The position numbers and the translations under genes were made by a program. A DNA stretch of 64,000 bases from an uncultured Chthonomonas sp. (GTDB taxonomy: Bacteria > Armatimonadota > Chthonomonadetes > Chthonomonadales > Chthonomonadaceae). Under the pieces are notes generated by a model. That model made no database searches. It had not been told where the DNA came from and saw only the letters and a program-made list of their open reading frames with translations. The DNA is taken from assembly GCA_903859705.1 (NCBI GenBank), contig CAIONQ010000050.1, forward strand, positions 1 to 64,000, in the 5' to 3' direction. The stretch's first letter is position 1. Every line of letters starts with the position of its first letter. Shown here piece after piece: positions 1-8,705 of this stretch.

Positions 1-456
1 ATGGGCTTTGATCCCTGCGCAGATTACCCCACACACCCCTACCACTACCGGCGTAATGTGAATGTGCTGGCATCAGAACTGGGTGTTGGGCCAAACTCTG
101 CCGCAGAGATTGAGATTGTTGGCGAGCAGCCAGAGGGGCACTGCCCGGCATTTGATGTGCACAAATATCAGGGAGAAACCCACCGGCCAGAACAGCTGCT
201 GCGGGGTGCAGAGTGTGTGGCCGCCTACCGCGCTAACCAGGATAACTTTGCCGATAGGTACCACAATCGGTATCTTGCACTTTTTGACGGCGAACTGCTA
301 TGGGATGGCGTAGATATGATTGAGATGCAGCGGCTGGAGCGGGAGAGCGGGCGCGATTGGCAAAGCGTTCCGCAGTATGTGGTGCGCTGCGTGCCCGCCG
401 CACAAGAGATTGAGCATACGCATTTTTATACCCAGGATGCCGCCTTTACCGGGTAA
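1..456 (+). CDS. DUF362-family protein, C-terminal part (cut by window edge)
   Basis: The reading frame is open from the first base, so the first ATG is probably internal and the true start lies outside the window. The beginning (MGFDP, then a GLG-like VLASELGVG and an IEIVGE motif) resembles the C-terminal end of the DUF362 iron-sulfur-associated family. The last 60 residues carry a YLALFDGELLWDG stretch reminiscent of the short DUF5678-type beta module (GxxVAxxDGEVVAxG). The stop is 23 bases before the next gene, on the same strand, so the two are probably cotranscribed. Family assignment is by remembered motif only; function is unknown. Confidence 0.5.
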   Translation: MGFDPCADYPTHPYHYRRNVNVLASELGVGPNSAAEIEIVGEQPEGHCPAFDVHKYQGETHRPEQLLRGAECVAAYRANQDNFADRYHNRYLALFDGELLWDGVDMIEMQRLERESGRDWQSVPQYVVRCVPAAQEIEHTHFYTQDAAFTG

Positions 457-479
457 ACGCCACCAGAGGAACAACGCTA

Positions 480-1256
480 TTGGCCCGCAAACTTAGAAAA
501 TCGGATGTAGATACAGAGCTGGATCTGCACGGCTACACCGCAGCTGAGGCCCGGACTTTGCTTCAGAGCGAATGGCCCGGCTGGCGTGGTATGCGTAAAG
601 TACGTGTAATTCATGGCCGTGGCGATGTGCTCCGATCCGAACTGGGGCGCTGGTGCCGCGAAATGGGGATTCCATTTCGCACGGAAGAGAATAACCCGGG
701 ATCTGCCTTGCTCTTCCCGCTTGAGCGCGAAGCCCAGGGGGCCGAACTGCGCATTACCCTGCGAGATAAGGGCCTCAACCTTACCCCGGAACAGGAAGCA
801 GAACTGCGCGATCCCGAGGCAATGAAACGAGCCCGGATTGCGGAGATGGAGCGCCGCCTGGAAGAGGAGCGCAAACGCCGCCAAACCGAAATGCAGAAGA
901 TGATGGAAAAGCGCCGCGATGAAGCGCTTTGGATGGCGGAAGTTGCCCGGCTGGATGGCATGGAGAAAAAGAGATCCGGCCGAATACTGGGTGATAACAA
1001 ACCTGCTGCCCCTGCAGTGCGCCCAACCTCCGAGATCAAACATCAGGAGGGCTGGTGGAAGGCAGAACTGGTACGCGTTGCAGATACCGATGAGGAAACT
1101 CTGAAGAAACAGAAGCGCACTGGGTTGGATAGGCTGGCCCCACCCGTAACCGCACAAAAACCAGAGAAATCGCCCGGGCCAAAACGCGCCCCACAGCGGA
1201 ATTTTGATACCGATAATGCCCTGTTTGAAGCCGCGTTACAGCAGTTGGATGATTAG
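480..1256 (+). CDS. Smr/MutS2-like nuclease-domain protein with coiled coil
   Basis: The TTG start at 480 is preceded by a GAGGAAC ribosome-binding site. Residues about 14-80 form an Smr domain: LDLHGYTAAEA near the start and VIHGRGD some 35 residues later match the two signature motifs of the MutS2 C-terminal endonuclease/DNA-binding domain, although the second motif reads HGRGD rather than HGxGxG. Residues about 115-165 are rich in Glu, Arg and Lys (MERRLEEERKRRQ) and should form a coiled coil. The C-terminus is basic and low in complexity. The MutS ATPase core is absent, so this is a stand-alone Smr protein, probably acting on branched DNA or RNA. It follows the upstream gene by 23 bases. 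Confidence 0.75.
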   Translation: MARKLRKSDVDTELDLHGYTAAEARTLLQSEWPGWRGMRKVRVIHGRGDVLRSELGRWCREMGIPFRTEENNPGSALLFPLEREAQGAELRITLRDKGLNLTPEQEAELRDPEAMKRARIAEMERRLEEERKRRQTEMQKMMEKRRDEALWMAEVARLDGMEKKRSGRILGDNKPAAPAVRPTSEIKHQEGWWKAELVRVADTDEETLKKQKRTGLDRLAPPVTAQKPEKSPGPKRAPQRNFDTDNALFEAALQQLDD

Positions 1257-1348
1257 CTTTCGAACGGCCAGTACCTTGCTATCGCATCAATTCGTTCGTT
1301 AAGTTTGAACCCCATATAAACTTTTTAAACTTTCATTATAAAGTGCTA

Positions 1349-1377
1349 TTGCCTCGACCATCTGTAGGGTGTATACT
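1349..1377 (+). promoter_or_regulatory. Sigma-70-type promoter of the xylose-isomerase-like gene
   Basis: TTGCCT at 1349-1354 and TATACT at 1372-1377 are separated by 17 bases, a good match to the sigma-70 consensus. Transcription would begin near 1384, just before the inverted repeat at 1390-1410 and about 55 bases before the start codon at 1439. Confidence 0.55.
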
Positions 1378-1389
1378 CAGGGTATCGCA

Positions 1390-1410
1390 GGTTATCACCA
1401 GCTGATAACC
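1390..1410. promoter_or_regulatory. Operator-like inverted repeat GGTTATC-n7-GATAACC
   Basis: A perfect 7-base inverted repeat with a 7-base spacer lies immediately downstream of the predicted transcription start and 28 bases before the sugar-isomerase start codon. Symmetry and position suit a repressor-binding site, for example a LacI- or GntR-type regulator of sugar genes. A small RNA hairpin is the alternative. No regulator gene is adjacent. Confidence 0.45.
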
Positions 1411-1438
1411 CCAGTACCCGAAAGGTGAATTTACCAGG

Positions 1439-2518
1439 ATGGCTTTCAAGAAGAATAGCGCAGGGCAATGGGTGCCCGAGCTGCCAGAGTATCAACTGGG
1501 CGAGGCGTTTGGTGCCGGTGTTTGGAACATTGGCCCGGGTGGAGGTCGGTTTGCACCGGCTATGCGGCCCGTTCTTTCTCTCGAAGAGACCCTTGCACAC
1601 CTCAAAACATCGGGGCTAACGCATGTAGAGTTTCATGATACCGAGGCAGAGCCCGCAGATGCCGAAAAGATTATGACTGCGGTTAACAATGCTGGCCTAA
1701 AAGTATCCATGTGCACCGCCAACCTGTTTAAGCGCGGCCCGGAGTTTGCAAACGGTAACTTTGGCTCAGAAGTAGAGCACAGCCGTAAAGAATCGGTGCG
1801 CCGCACTCAGGAGTACATCCGCACCGGTATCGAAATTTTTAATGCGGGCGTATATGTTTACTGGAACAGCAGCAACGGCTTCGGTGGCCCGCTGATGGTG
1901 AACTACAAAGATATGTTCCAGCGCACTGCCGATGGCCTTAACGAGGTAGTTGCCTGGATGCTCAAAGAGTATGGCCCGGAGCGCGCCCTGCCAATAGCCA
2001 TTGAGCCCAAGCCAAACGAGCCCGTTAGCTGGGGCGTACCCGCCGATTGCGGCGAGGCACTTGCCATTATTGGCCTTATGGAGCCCGAATATCAGCCATT
2101 TGTAGGCACCAACCTGGAAACCTGCCACTCTCTGATGGCGGGCAAGCGCTATGCGGCCGAACTTGGCCTGGCAGCAGCGGCTGGCAAGGTGTTTTATGTT
2201 CACCTCAACGGCGGTACCGGCCTGAAGTTTGATGAAGACCTGGCCTTTGGCGATAACGATTTTGGCGTTGCCGTAGAAACCGTGTACACCCTGCAAGAAG
2301 TGGGTTACAACGGTGTGGTTGCCATCGATGTTCAGCCACTGAACACGGATACCCCGGATCAGCAGGCAGCATCGCTTGGCAGAAGTATCCGCAATTTCAA
2401 GCGCGCTCAGCAGATCTGCACAGAGCGCATCGATGCAGCAAAGCTTCAGGCCCTGCGCTCCACTGCAAACCGGGCAGAGCTTTCGGAGTACTTTGTATCT
2501 ATAGTATCCGGCAAGTAA
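1439..2518 (+). CDS. Xylose-isomerase-like TIM-barrel protein
   Basis: The 359-residue product resembles class I xylose isomerases (aldose-ketose isomerases using two divalent metals). Visible landmarks are FGAGVWNIG near the N-terminus, the HD pair in VEFHDTE at about residue 63, the metal/catalytic signature IEPKPNEP at about residue 188, and NLETCHSLMAG at about residue 223. Some usual active-site surroundings are changed: YWGGREG reads YWNSSNG, and the usual DLNGQ reads HLNGG. The substrate may therefore not be xylose, and no gene symbol is assigned. The protein is slightly shorter than typical XylA. It has its own promoter and palindrome upstream and a hairpin terminator downstream, so it is probably monocistronic. 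Confidence 0.75.
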   Translation: MAFKKNSAGQWVPELPEYQLGEAFGAGVWNIGPGGGRFAPAMRPVLSLEETLAHLKTSGLTHVEFHDTEAEPADAEKIMTAVNNAGLKVSMCTANLFKRGPEFANGNFGSEVEHSRKESVRRTQEYIRTGIEIFNAGVYVYWNSSNGFGGPLMVNYKDMFQRTADGLNEVVAWMLKEYGPERALPIAIEPKPNEPVSWGVPADCGEALAIIGLMEPEYQPFVGTNLETCHSLMAGKRYAAELGLAAAAGKVFYVHLNGGTGLKFDEDLAFGDNDFGVAVETVYTLQEVGYNGVVAIDVQPLNTDTPDQQAASLGRSIRNFKRAQQICTERIDAAKLQALRSTANRAELSEYFVSIVSGK

Positions 2519-2543
2519 GCCATTCGTTTCTCTAACAATTAAA

Positions 2544-2575
2544 GCGGGCAGGCTCTCAATAGGGAGCCTGCCCGC
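2544..2575 (+). terminator. Hairpin terminator after the isomerase gene
   Basis: A 12-base perfect stem (GCGGGCAGGCTC at 2544-2555 with its complement at 2564-2575) encloses an 8-base loop and is followed only by a weak GTTATTAG tail. It sits between the end of the plus-strand isomerase gene and the end of the convergent minus-strand operon, so it may serve both. Confidence 0.65.
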
Positions 2576-2602
2576 GTTATTAGTGAGCTATGAAAACCCT
2601 GT

Positions 2603-3445
2603 TTACGGAAATGCAAAGAACTTGTGTGGCGCAGATAGTTTTGTCTTTTCTGTCTGGCAATAGGGAATGCGTGCAAATGCAGCATCTGCTTCTGCATTTT
2701 TGCCCAGGGCTTTCAGGGCGTAAGCCAGCCGGATTTGTGCCAGCATGTTGTGCCCATCTGCAGCGGCGGCAGCCTTTGCACGGGTAGCCTCGGCTGTTCC
2801 CGATATCTGCATTATCTGCACATACCGCTCACCAATCCACAGCTGTTTCAGAGGTAGGTAGGTTAGCTTCTGTGTTTGGGGAGATTCGTTGTGGCAGGAT
2901 TGACACGCTTTCTCTGGCCACAGGGGCATGTGCTCTATCATCTTATCGATGTACTTAAGCTCTGTAGGGATGTCACCTTTTAAACGGGCAATTCTGGCGC
3001 GCAGCGCGTAGATTCTGCGCTGATCTCTGGGATTGAGGTCTGCCAGGTGCTGTGCATCCAGTATCTCGAGGGTTCCGCTCAAATCGGCATCTCGCAGGCA
3101 GCCATACGCTTTCAAAATGGGGTCTCCGCCTGTTACGGTGCTGGTGCTGCCGGTTTTAGAAAGTGTTTGAAGTGCCGGCCAATCGCCCATTCTTATCGCC
3201 AGTGTGCGCTCTATCCAGTTGCTGCTTTGCTTTTCAGCAGGCGTTAAAGCCTGTTTGTTTAACTGCGTTAGTGCTGCCTTTGCCCGCAGGCAATCGGCCG
3301 AGTTTGCCATCAACATAGACAGGCGGATTTTATCCAGGGCGTCATCATGGTCAGATTTTGCCGGGATGCATGCCGCCAGCATAGGCACAGCCAGTGCGGC
3401 GGCAAGGGTTAGCAGCCACGTGGCTGTGCGGGTAATTCGGTTCAT
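2603..3445 (-). CDS. Exported lipoprotein with one heme c motif and TPR-like helices
   Basis: The 280-residue protein begins with a hydrophobic signal peptide ending in a lipobox (LAAC, Cys at about residue 25), so it should be a lipid-anchored exported protein. The body is Ala/Leu-rich and helical, with spacing suggestive of tetratricopeptide-like repeats. A single CQSCH at about residue 180 is a CXXCH heme c attachment motif. It is the last gene of a six-gene minus-strand operon; its ATG overlaps the upstream TGA by four bases (ATGA). The operon contains two other CXXCH proteins, so a role in periplasmic electron transfer is plausible. No exact family was recognised. Confidence 0.6.
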   Translation of the reverse strand: MNRITRTATWLLTLAAALAVPMLAACIPAKSDHDDALDKIRLSMLMANSADCLRAKAALTQLNKQALTPAEKQSSNWIERTLAIRMGDWPALQTLSKTGSTSTVTGGDPILKAYGCLRDADLSGTLEILDAQHLADLNPRDQRRIYALRARIARLKGDIPTELKYIDKMIEHMPLWPEKACQSCHNESPQTQKLTYLPLKQLWIGERYVQIMQISGTAEATRAKAAAAADGHNMLAQIRLAYALKALGKNAEADAAFARIPYCQTEKTKLSAPHKFFAFP

Positions 3446-4728
3446 AAACCATCTCCAAACTCTGCGTTCTTGCGTTGCTGCGCTGTTGCCGCGCGTTCCT
3501 GTTTCACAATGTTCAGGTAGGCATCGGAGGGCAGCCCCTCAAATCCCAGAAAGTGCGCCTGAGTGGGCGGATTGCTGGTTACTTTGAAAATGGCTGTGCC
3601 TTCGTCTACCTCATCAAACATGGCAACGTAAATGGTATTTTGCTTCATGAGTGCCAGGCGCTCAAACTGCTCTCTAAAAAAGGCTCCGCGCCGCCTCGGT
3701 ATAACGGATGTGCCGGGCTTTGAGTGCATCAGGTTGTCCCAGGCAAAACCGGGGTACACAGATGGTATCCACAACACCTTGCGGGCATCGCACAGCTTGC
3801 GATCTTCTTCCCAGGTGCCAACGCTTGCCGATTTTACCCCTGTGGATCTATCTATCGAGTAGTTGCCAATATTCCAGGGCACGTAGGCATCCATTCTGGC
3901 AAACATACGCTGCCACTCTGGTTCCGGGTTGCGCCTCCAGTCCCAGTCGCCACCGCCAACAAAATAAGCCCTGTACTTGCCCGGTGCCTTAAAGAAATCT
4001 ATCAGCCGGTTGCCAAGCTCGGCCGTCATGCGGTTGCTCTGGTTCCGGTAGTAGTATCCCCAAATCTGCACCACTGGCACGCGGCCATTGTGCAGGTAGC
4101 GCCCATCGGATACCACGCCGCTGTCTACCAGGTGTTTCCAATCCGTGGTGATGGTGTTGTAGATTGTTTCTGGCTGTGCACCTGCAATGTCGTAAGAAAG
4201 CGCCCAAACTCGCCCTGTTTTTATCGCAGCTTTGCGCACATGGGTCAAAACCCGCATGCGCGATTCATATCGGGAGGCATTGGGCTGCCCTGGCAAATCC
4301 ACAACAAAGTGCTGCAGCCATACGCCATCAATATCGTAATCCCGCATCCACTCAAAGTGGCGAAGTACCGTGCGCTCATTATCGGAGCTAAACAGCTCCG
4401 CTGGTTCTCCGCTTGGAAGCATGAAGCCAGGGGCTTTAAATTTTTCTGCCGCAGAAAGTTCGCTTACGTCTGGCCAGAGCTCAAAACTCAAGCTATCGGG
4501 GGTTATCTTTACAGAATCAAAACTCCAGTGCACCCAACCCTGGTTTGCTGCATCGCCAGGGCATCGAAACCAGCCCTGATACCCCGCCATAACTTTGCCT
4601 TTAAGGCCATTGCTGTTTACTTTGTGCGTTCTGTCTGCATTGGCTAATGTGCCAGCACAGGCTGCTATAGCAAAAAGCAGTGTTGATAGGCAAAGAACAA
4701 GTGCTGAGTACAAACGAGATCGGTTCAT
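3442..4728 (-). CDS. GH71/99-like glycoside hydrolase, exported (copy 1)
   Basis: The chosen ATG at 4728 begins a clear signal peptide (MNRSRLYSALVLCLSTLLF) ending near IAAC, a possible lipobox. An upstream in-frame ATG at 4815 would add a non-signal segment and overlap the preceding gene. The 428-residue product has the GYQGWF motif near the mature N-terminus, RHFEWMRDYDIDGVWLQ, YDIAGA, PSVYPGFAWDN and MFDEVDEGTAIFK. These match the (beta/alpha)8 proteins annotated as GH71/99-like, related to endo-alpha-mannosidase; Asp/Glu of the FDEVDEG motif are candidate catalytic acids. A paralogue at 32096-33367 shares all these motifs. Substrate unknown. The operon position among heme and PPC proteins suggests extracellular glycan processing. 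Confidence 0.72.
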   Translation of the reverse strand: MNRSRLYSALVLCLSTLLFAIAACAGTLANADRTHKVNSNGLKGKVMAGYQGWFRCPGDAANQGWVHWSFDSVKITPDSLSFELWPDVSELSAAEKFKAPGFMLPSGEPAELFSSDNERTVLRHFEWMRDYDIDGVWLQHFVVDLPGQPNASRYESRMRVLTHVRKAAIKTGRVWALSYDIAGAQPETIYNTITTDWKHLVDSGVVSDGRYLHNGRVPVVQIWGYYYRNQSNRMTAELGNRLIDFFKAPGKYRAYFVGGGDWDWRRNPEPEWQRMFARMDAYVPWNIGNYSIDRSTGVKSASVGTWEEDRKLCDARKVLWIPSVYPGFAWDNLMHSKPGTSVIPRRRGAFFREQFERLALMKQNTIYVAMFDEVDEGTAIFKVTSNPPTQAHFLGFEGLPSDAYLNIVKQERAATAQQRKNAEFGDGL

Positions 4729-4769
4729 ATGCTGCACACCGGCGCCCTGCAGCTTCGCTGCCGGGCCGC

Positions 4770-6920
4770 CTACTTCTTGGGAGTTACCGTAAGGCTTACA
4801 GGTGCAACATACCACACTTTCATCACGAAGTTAACACTCACGTTGGCCATTACCGCCATATTCCAGTTCTGAATGGGTTTTGCATCTGGCGCGGCCTTGA
4901 TAGTAATAACGCCTTTGTTCTGATTCTCCGGTATGGTTACGGCATCTGCCTCCACGGTGATCCCGGGTGGCAGTTGATTGGTGTGCACGCCGCCAAGGTG
5001 ATTTACTCGCAGATCCAGCGTTACAGGCTTTTTGTAATCTCCCCGGCGCTCTATCTGCACCTCAATCTTCGCTGTGCCGCCGGGTGCCAGAGAGATACTG
5101 GGGTTGGCAATTGTAACCGAAATATCGTTCTGTTCTGAAACCGCGATGGCGCAGGTATCCACCTCAAAAACGCCTCTGCCGCCACCGGGCAGATAGATCT
5201 CGGTTAGTGGGATCGCTGTACGCACTGCGGGGGCAGGCTTGCCATCGGGGCCGGACAACACAGCGGTGCCCGTAACCTTAACAAGGCCCATGTCTATCTT
5301 CGCGCCCGGGTCTGCTGAAAAGATAATGGCACCCTGCGTTATATCGGCAGGCAAGGTAGGCGTGGTGGCCGTAACCCCTGCGGGCAGGCCTGAAACCTCA
5401 ATTTTCACATCCCCGGCAAAGCCGTACTTTCGCTCCAGCATTACAAACCATGCGGTGCGATTTCCCGGGGCAATCATGCCCCTATCCGTATCGAAGCGAA
5501 CTCTGAAATCGGGGGCAAGCCGCTGGGCTGTAAGGTTGTAATAGTAGGTTGGGCCGGCATGGCCAGCCAGATCCCGCACATCTATGGTATAGTCGCCATC
5601 TGCCGGGGCCGACCAATCCAACCGCGAGTCTTTGCCAAACGCATCGTCGTTTGCAGCAAGCACATTGCCCTTTGCATCGCGGATTTTGATCTCTGAATCC
5701 AATTCGGAGTCTATCCGCCTTGCCGTTACCTCAAAGCCCCAGCCTTCCCCCTTTTTTGCATGGAAGGGATACCTATCCACTACACCGGCCGCTTCAATCC
5801 AGCTGTTTACACCACCCGGGAGGGCAAGTGCCCCCTTTTGTAGTGGGCCAGCCTTTGCTGTACCGGATGGTACAAAGCCCGTTTGTGGCGCATCTGTAAC
5901 CAGCAGGGGAACAAGGTTCGTGGTGCCATTCGGCATCTTTAACGGGGTGTACCAGATGCCGAGTGGCGCAGATGGGGGCACATCCAGGCGTGCGGATTTC
6001 GCGCCATTTAATGCAAAACCCACTAAGTTAAGCTCCACGCTTTGCCCGCGCCTTACTGCGCAGGGTACCGTAGCCACCACAAACGGGCGATTGGTGATGT
6101 TCAGCCGATAAACCCAGTTGGGGTTTCCCTTATAGCCAACATCGCGCACTTCGGCATAGTAGGTTCCTGCCGTGGGAAAAGTGCAGTGCACCATAGGGTC
6201 GGCACGGTAGTAATCATCGTTGCGAGCAAGCTCATGGCCAGCGCCATCCTTGATAATCACGAGCGGATCGGCATGGGGATCAATATCGTGGATCTTATCC
6301 TGAAGGCGGGCGCACTGTACCGCAAATGTTAGCTCCTGGCCGGCAGTAGCGGGGAATTTATAAACATCAACATCCTCGGCAGCCTGTATTTTGCCATTTA
6401 CTACACAGGGCACTGGCAATTGCTGAGCATGTTCCTTATCGTTATTGGGTTCTGCCTCAATAATTTCAGGCTCATCGCCAATAACAAGCTGCCCTACGGT
6501 AGAAGAGCCGTGATGTGGGGTTGCCACTCTGAACTCCCTAACCCCGGGCAGTGCATCGGCGGCAACGGTAACGCGCATGGTTACGGAGGGCACTGAGGGA
6601 ACCGCAAAAGGCGTTTTGGGATCTCGAGCTGGCCAGCCTTTTTCGGGAGGTACAATCTCGGCCTTTACGCCTTCCCCTTCAAACATCGCCTTGTAAGCAC
6701 CATAAAGGTTGTTGCCGCCTCCTCCGTTCTGCACGCCGGAGTTGATGGTAACATCGGTGGTTTTGCCGCGCTGCACGCCCGTTGGAAACGTGGACATTAT
6801 CATTGGGAACGAGGTTTGCGCCGTTGCCTGTGCCGCGAGTATGGCAAGCATTGTGCACGCTGCTGCGCGCGCTATTACACGGGCTAAAAGTGCGTTGTTT
6901 GGCTTTAGATCACGAAGCAT
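4770..6920 (-). CDS. Exported protein with PPC (pre-peptidase C-terminal) domains
   Basis: The 716-residue product starts with a signal peptide (cleavage near ATAQT, about residue 35) and has an AAGGAG ribosome-binding site. Residues about 155-275 contain a typical PPC beta-sandwich: AEPNND, DVDVYKFPATAGQ, then a GTYYAEVRD strand. A second PPC-like unit lies at about 370-460 (DRYPFHAKKGEG ... DYTIDVRDLAG). The C-terminal third is further Ig-like beta structure. No protease domain is visible, so it is probably a binding or structural exoprotein. Such PPC proteins commonly accompany DUF1501 and DUF1549 genes in Planctomycetota-like genomes, as here. Same operon as its neighbours, 48 bases from the upstream gene. 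Confidence 0.75.
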   Translation of the reverse strand: MLRDLKPNNALLARVIARAAACTMLAILAAQATAQTSFPMIMSTFPTGVQRGKTTDVTINSGVQNGGGGNNLYGAYKAMFEGEGVKAEIVPPEKGWPARDPKTPFAVPSVPSVTMRVTVAADALPGVREFRVATPHHGSSTVGQLVIGDEPEIIEAEPNNDKEHAQQLPVPCVVNGKIQAAEDVDVYKFPATAGQELTFAVQCARLQDKIHDIDPHADPLVIIKDGAGHELARNDDYYRADPMVHCTFPTAGTYYAEVRDVGYKGNPNWVYRLNITNRPFVVATVPCAVRRGQSVELNLVGFALNGAKSARLDVPPSAPLGIWYTPLKMPNGTTNLVPLLVTDAPQTGFVPSGTAKAGPLQKGALALPGGVNSWIEAAGVVDRYPFHAKKGEGWGFEVTARRIDSELDSEIKIRDAKGNVLAANDDAFGKDSRLDWSAPADGDYTIDVRDLAGHAGPTYYYNLTAQRLAPDFRVRFDTDRGMIAPGNRTAWFVMLERKYGFAGDVKIEVSGLPAGVTATTPTLPADITQGAIIFSADPGAKIDMGLVKVTGTAVLSGPDGKPAPAVRTAIPLTEIYLPGGGRGVFEVDTCAIAVSEQNDISVTIANPSISLAPGGTAKIEVQIERRGDYKKPVTLDLRVNHLGGVHTNQLPPGITVEADAVTIPENQNKGVITIKAAPDAKPIQNWNMAVMANVSVNFVMKVWYVAPVSLTVTPKK

Positions 6921-6968
6921 GGAGAGCGGGCTCCTTGAGGCAATGCGATTCTGAAAACAGGGCGAGGT

Positions 6969-8705
6969 CTATTTCTGCACGGTGGGCAGTTTCGGTGTGG
7001 CAACTGCCGTGCCGGCGGCAAGTTTGCTTACATTTTCTGCCGAAAGCAGGGTGCCTTTTACCCAGGCCTGTACGGCGGTGCTGCTGGCCGGCGCTGCTGC
7101 AGGTATGGTTTTGAAGGCGTTAGCCCATGTGGCCGAGGCCGCATAGTACCCATCCGGGGTAACTGCCGCCCATTCGGGCATGTCGCCCTTATCTGGCGGC
7201 CAGGCGAATAGCATAACGCGCAGTTTGCCGGTGGCGGTTTCCCACAATCTTACTATGCCATCCACACCAGCTCCGGCAGTCAGTTTCCCATCCGGGCTAA
7301 TGGCCACGGCAAACAACCAGTCTGCCGAGCCCTCCAGTGTGCGCTGCTGCCCGGTACCAATGGCATCCCACACTCTGGCCGTGTTATCTGCGGAGGCCGT
7401 AATCAGGGATTTGCCATCTTTGCTAATGGCCATTTCATTTACGGCAGCACTATGCCCGCTAGCGTTTGCGATTACATCTCCCGTATCGGCATTCCACCAC
7501 TTGAGGGCGGGCTCTATTCCTGCCGATACAAGCTTTTTGCCATCTGCACTCACCGCCATGGCAGATACGGCCTCGTTATGGCCAGAGTAGGTGCGCAGTA
7601 AGGTGCCCGCAGGCAAGTCGTATCTGCGCAGGTTATGATCTGTGCTTGCGGTGTAGAGCGCCTTGCCATCCGGGGCAAAGCAAACGCGGTTTACGGTATC
7701 CCCATGCTCTTTGAATGCAAACAGCTCTTTGCCACCGGGCCACTGCCACAATCTGGCAGATCGATCCTGGCTGCCCGATGCAAGCAGGGTGCCATCCGGG
7801 CTCCAGGCCACGCTCAGCACGGTTTCCAGATGCCCGGTAAGAACAGGCCCTTCCGGCGCCAGTGTTTTTGCATTCACAACGCGCAGCTCACCTGGCGAAC
7901 CTGCCAGGCCACCGCCAATGGCAAGCTGAGATCCATCTGGCTTAAATGCCAGCGATTGAACTGGCCCACGCAGGTGGGAAAGAGAGCGAATGGGTTGTGC
8001 GGTTGCTGCCGACCAGAGTGTGATGGCACGATACGTGCCAACCGCCAGGGTTTGACCATCCGGGCTGAACGCCAGAGCTGTTACGGGAGATACTGGCCCA
8101 AGGGGGAGAACCAGGCGCAACGGGGCTGTATCTGGCTTACCTGCGGCCTGAAGGCTGGCATCCAGATGCAGGTTGGTTTTAAAAACAAGCATCTGCCCGG
8201 CGGAGGGTGCCGGTGAGGGCATTGGGAAATCGGCGCTTACAGTTCGAACAGCAGCTGCCGGGCGTGGCCCCGCAGGGGCCCCGGCAGCAACCCAGCGCTT
8301 GAACAGCGCTATCTGGGTGGGAGATAGAGGCGGGCCGCCACGCGGCATAAGCCGTGTGGGGCTAACAGATTCCAGGCGCTCCATCAGGCTGCCGCCAGGC
8401 TTGCTGCCGCCTGTTAGAATTGATCGTGTGCCGCCTTTTTCTACTACTCCGCGCACAACTGCATCGTGCGTTTCCAGATCCAGCCCGCCAGATACCGCCG
8501 TATTGCCCAACGACTCGTGGTTATGGCATACAGTGCAGCGGTCGCGCAAAACAGGCAGAATATCTCTGGTAAACACTGGCGCCGGGAGTACCTGCTTTGG
8601 GGGCGCCGCCTGCGATGTTCCCCCGATTGCCAGCATGCAAACGGTGGCCAGGGAGAACAGTGCAGAACCGTATCCAAACTTAATAATCACACCGGGCCCC
8701 CACAT
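6969..8705 (-). CDS. Exported c-type cytochrome/WD40-repeat fusion
   Basis: A signal peptide is followed by a planctomycete-type cytochrome c domain (residues about 45-150) with the heme motif RCTVCHNHE and the downstream MPRGGPPLS segment that usually supplies the axial Met. Residues about 190-510 are WD40 repeats: VTALAFSPDGQTLAVG, VLSVAWSPDGTLLASGSQDRSARLWQ and others end in typical WD/LW dipeptides, enough for a seven-bladed propeller. The start codon shares one base with the stop of the upstream DUF1501 gene (TGATG), indicating translational coupling. The protein probably acts in the periplasm as an electron-transfer or scaffolding partner of the DUF1501/DUF1549 pair; the actual reaction is not known. 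Confidence 0.82.
   Translation of the reverse strand: MWGPGVIIKFGYGSALFSLATVCMLAIGGTSQAAPPKQVLPAPVFTRDILPVLRDRCTVCHNHESLGNTAVSGGLDLETHDAVVRGVVEKGGTRSILTGGSKPGGSLMERLESVSPTRLMPRGGPPLSPTQIALFKRWVAAGAPAGPRPAAAVRTVSADFPMPSPAPSAGQMLVFKTNLHLDASLQAAGKPDTAPLRLVLPLGPVSPVTALAFSPDGQTLAVGTYRAITLWSAATAQPIRSLSHLRGPVQSLAFKPDGSQLAIGGGLAGSPGELRVVNAKTLAPEGPVLTGHLETVLSVAWSPDGTLLASGSQDRSARLWQWPGGKELFAFKEHGDTVNRVCFAPDGKALYTASTDHNLRRYDLPAGTLLRTYSGHNEAVSAMAVSADGKKLVSAGIEPALKWWNADTGDVIANASGHSAAVNEMAISKDGKSLITASADNTARVWDAIGTGQQRTLEGSADWLFAVAISPDGKLTAGAGVDGIVRLWETATGKLRVMLFAWPPDKGDMPEWAAVTPDGYYAASATWANAFKTIPAAAPASSTAVQAWVKGTLLSAENVSKLAAGTAVATPKLPTVQK

Noticed and set aside
477-1157. 226-residue minus-strand frame opposite the Smr gene
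   Set aside because: Low-complexity shadow of the Smr coding sequence; no motif and no start signal.
3724-4647. 307-residue plus-strand frame opposite the GH71/99-like gene
   Set aside because: Antisense shadow of a gene with clear family motifs; no ribosome-binding site.
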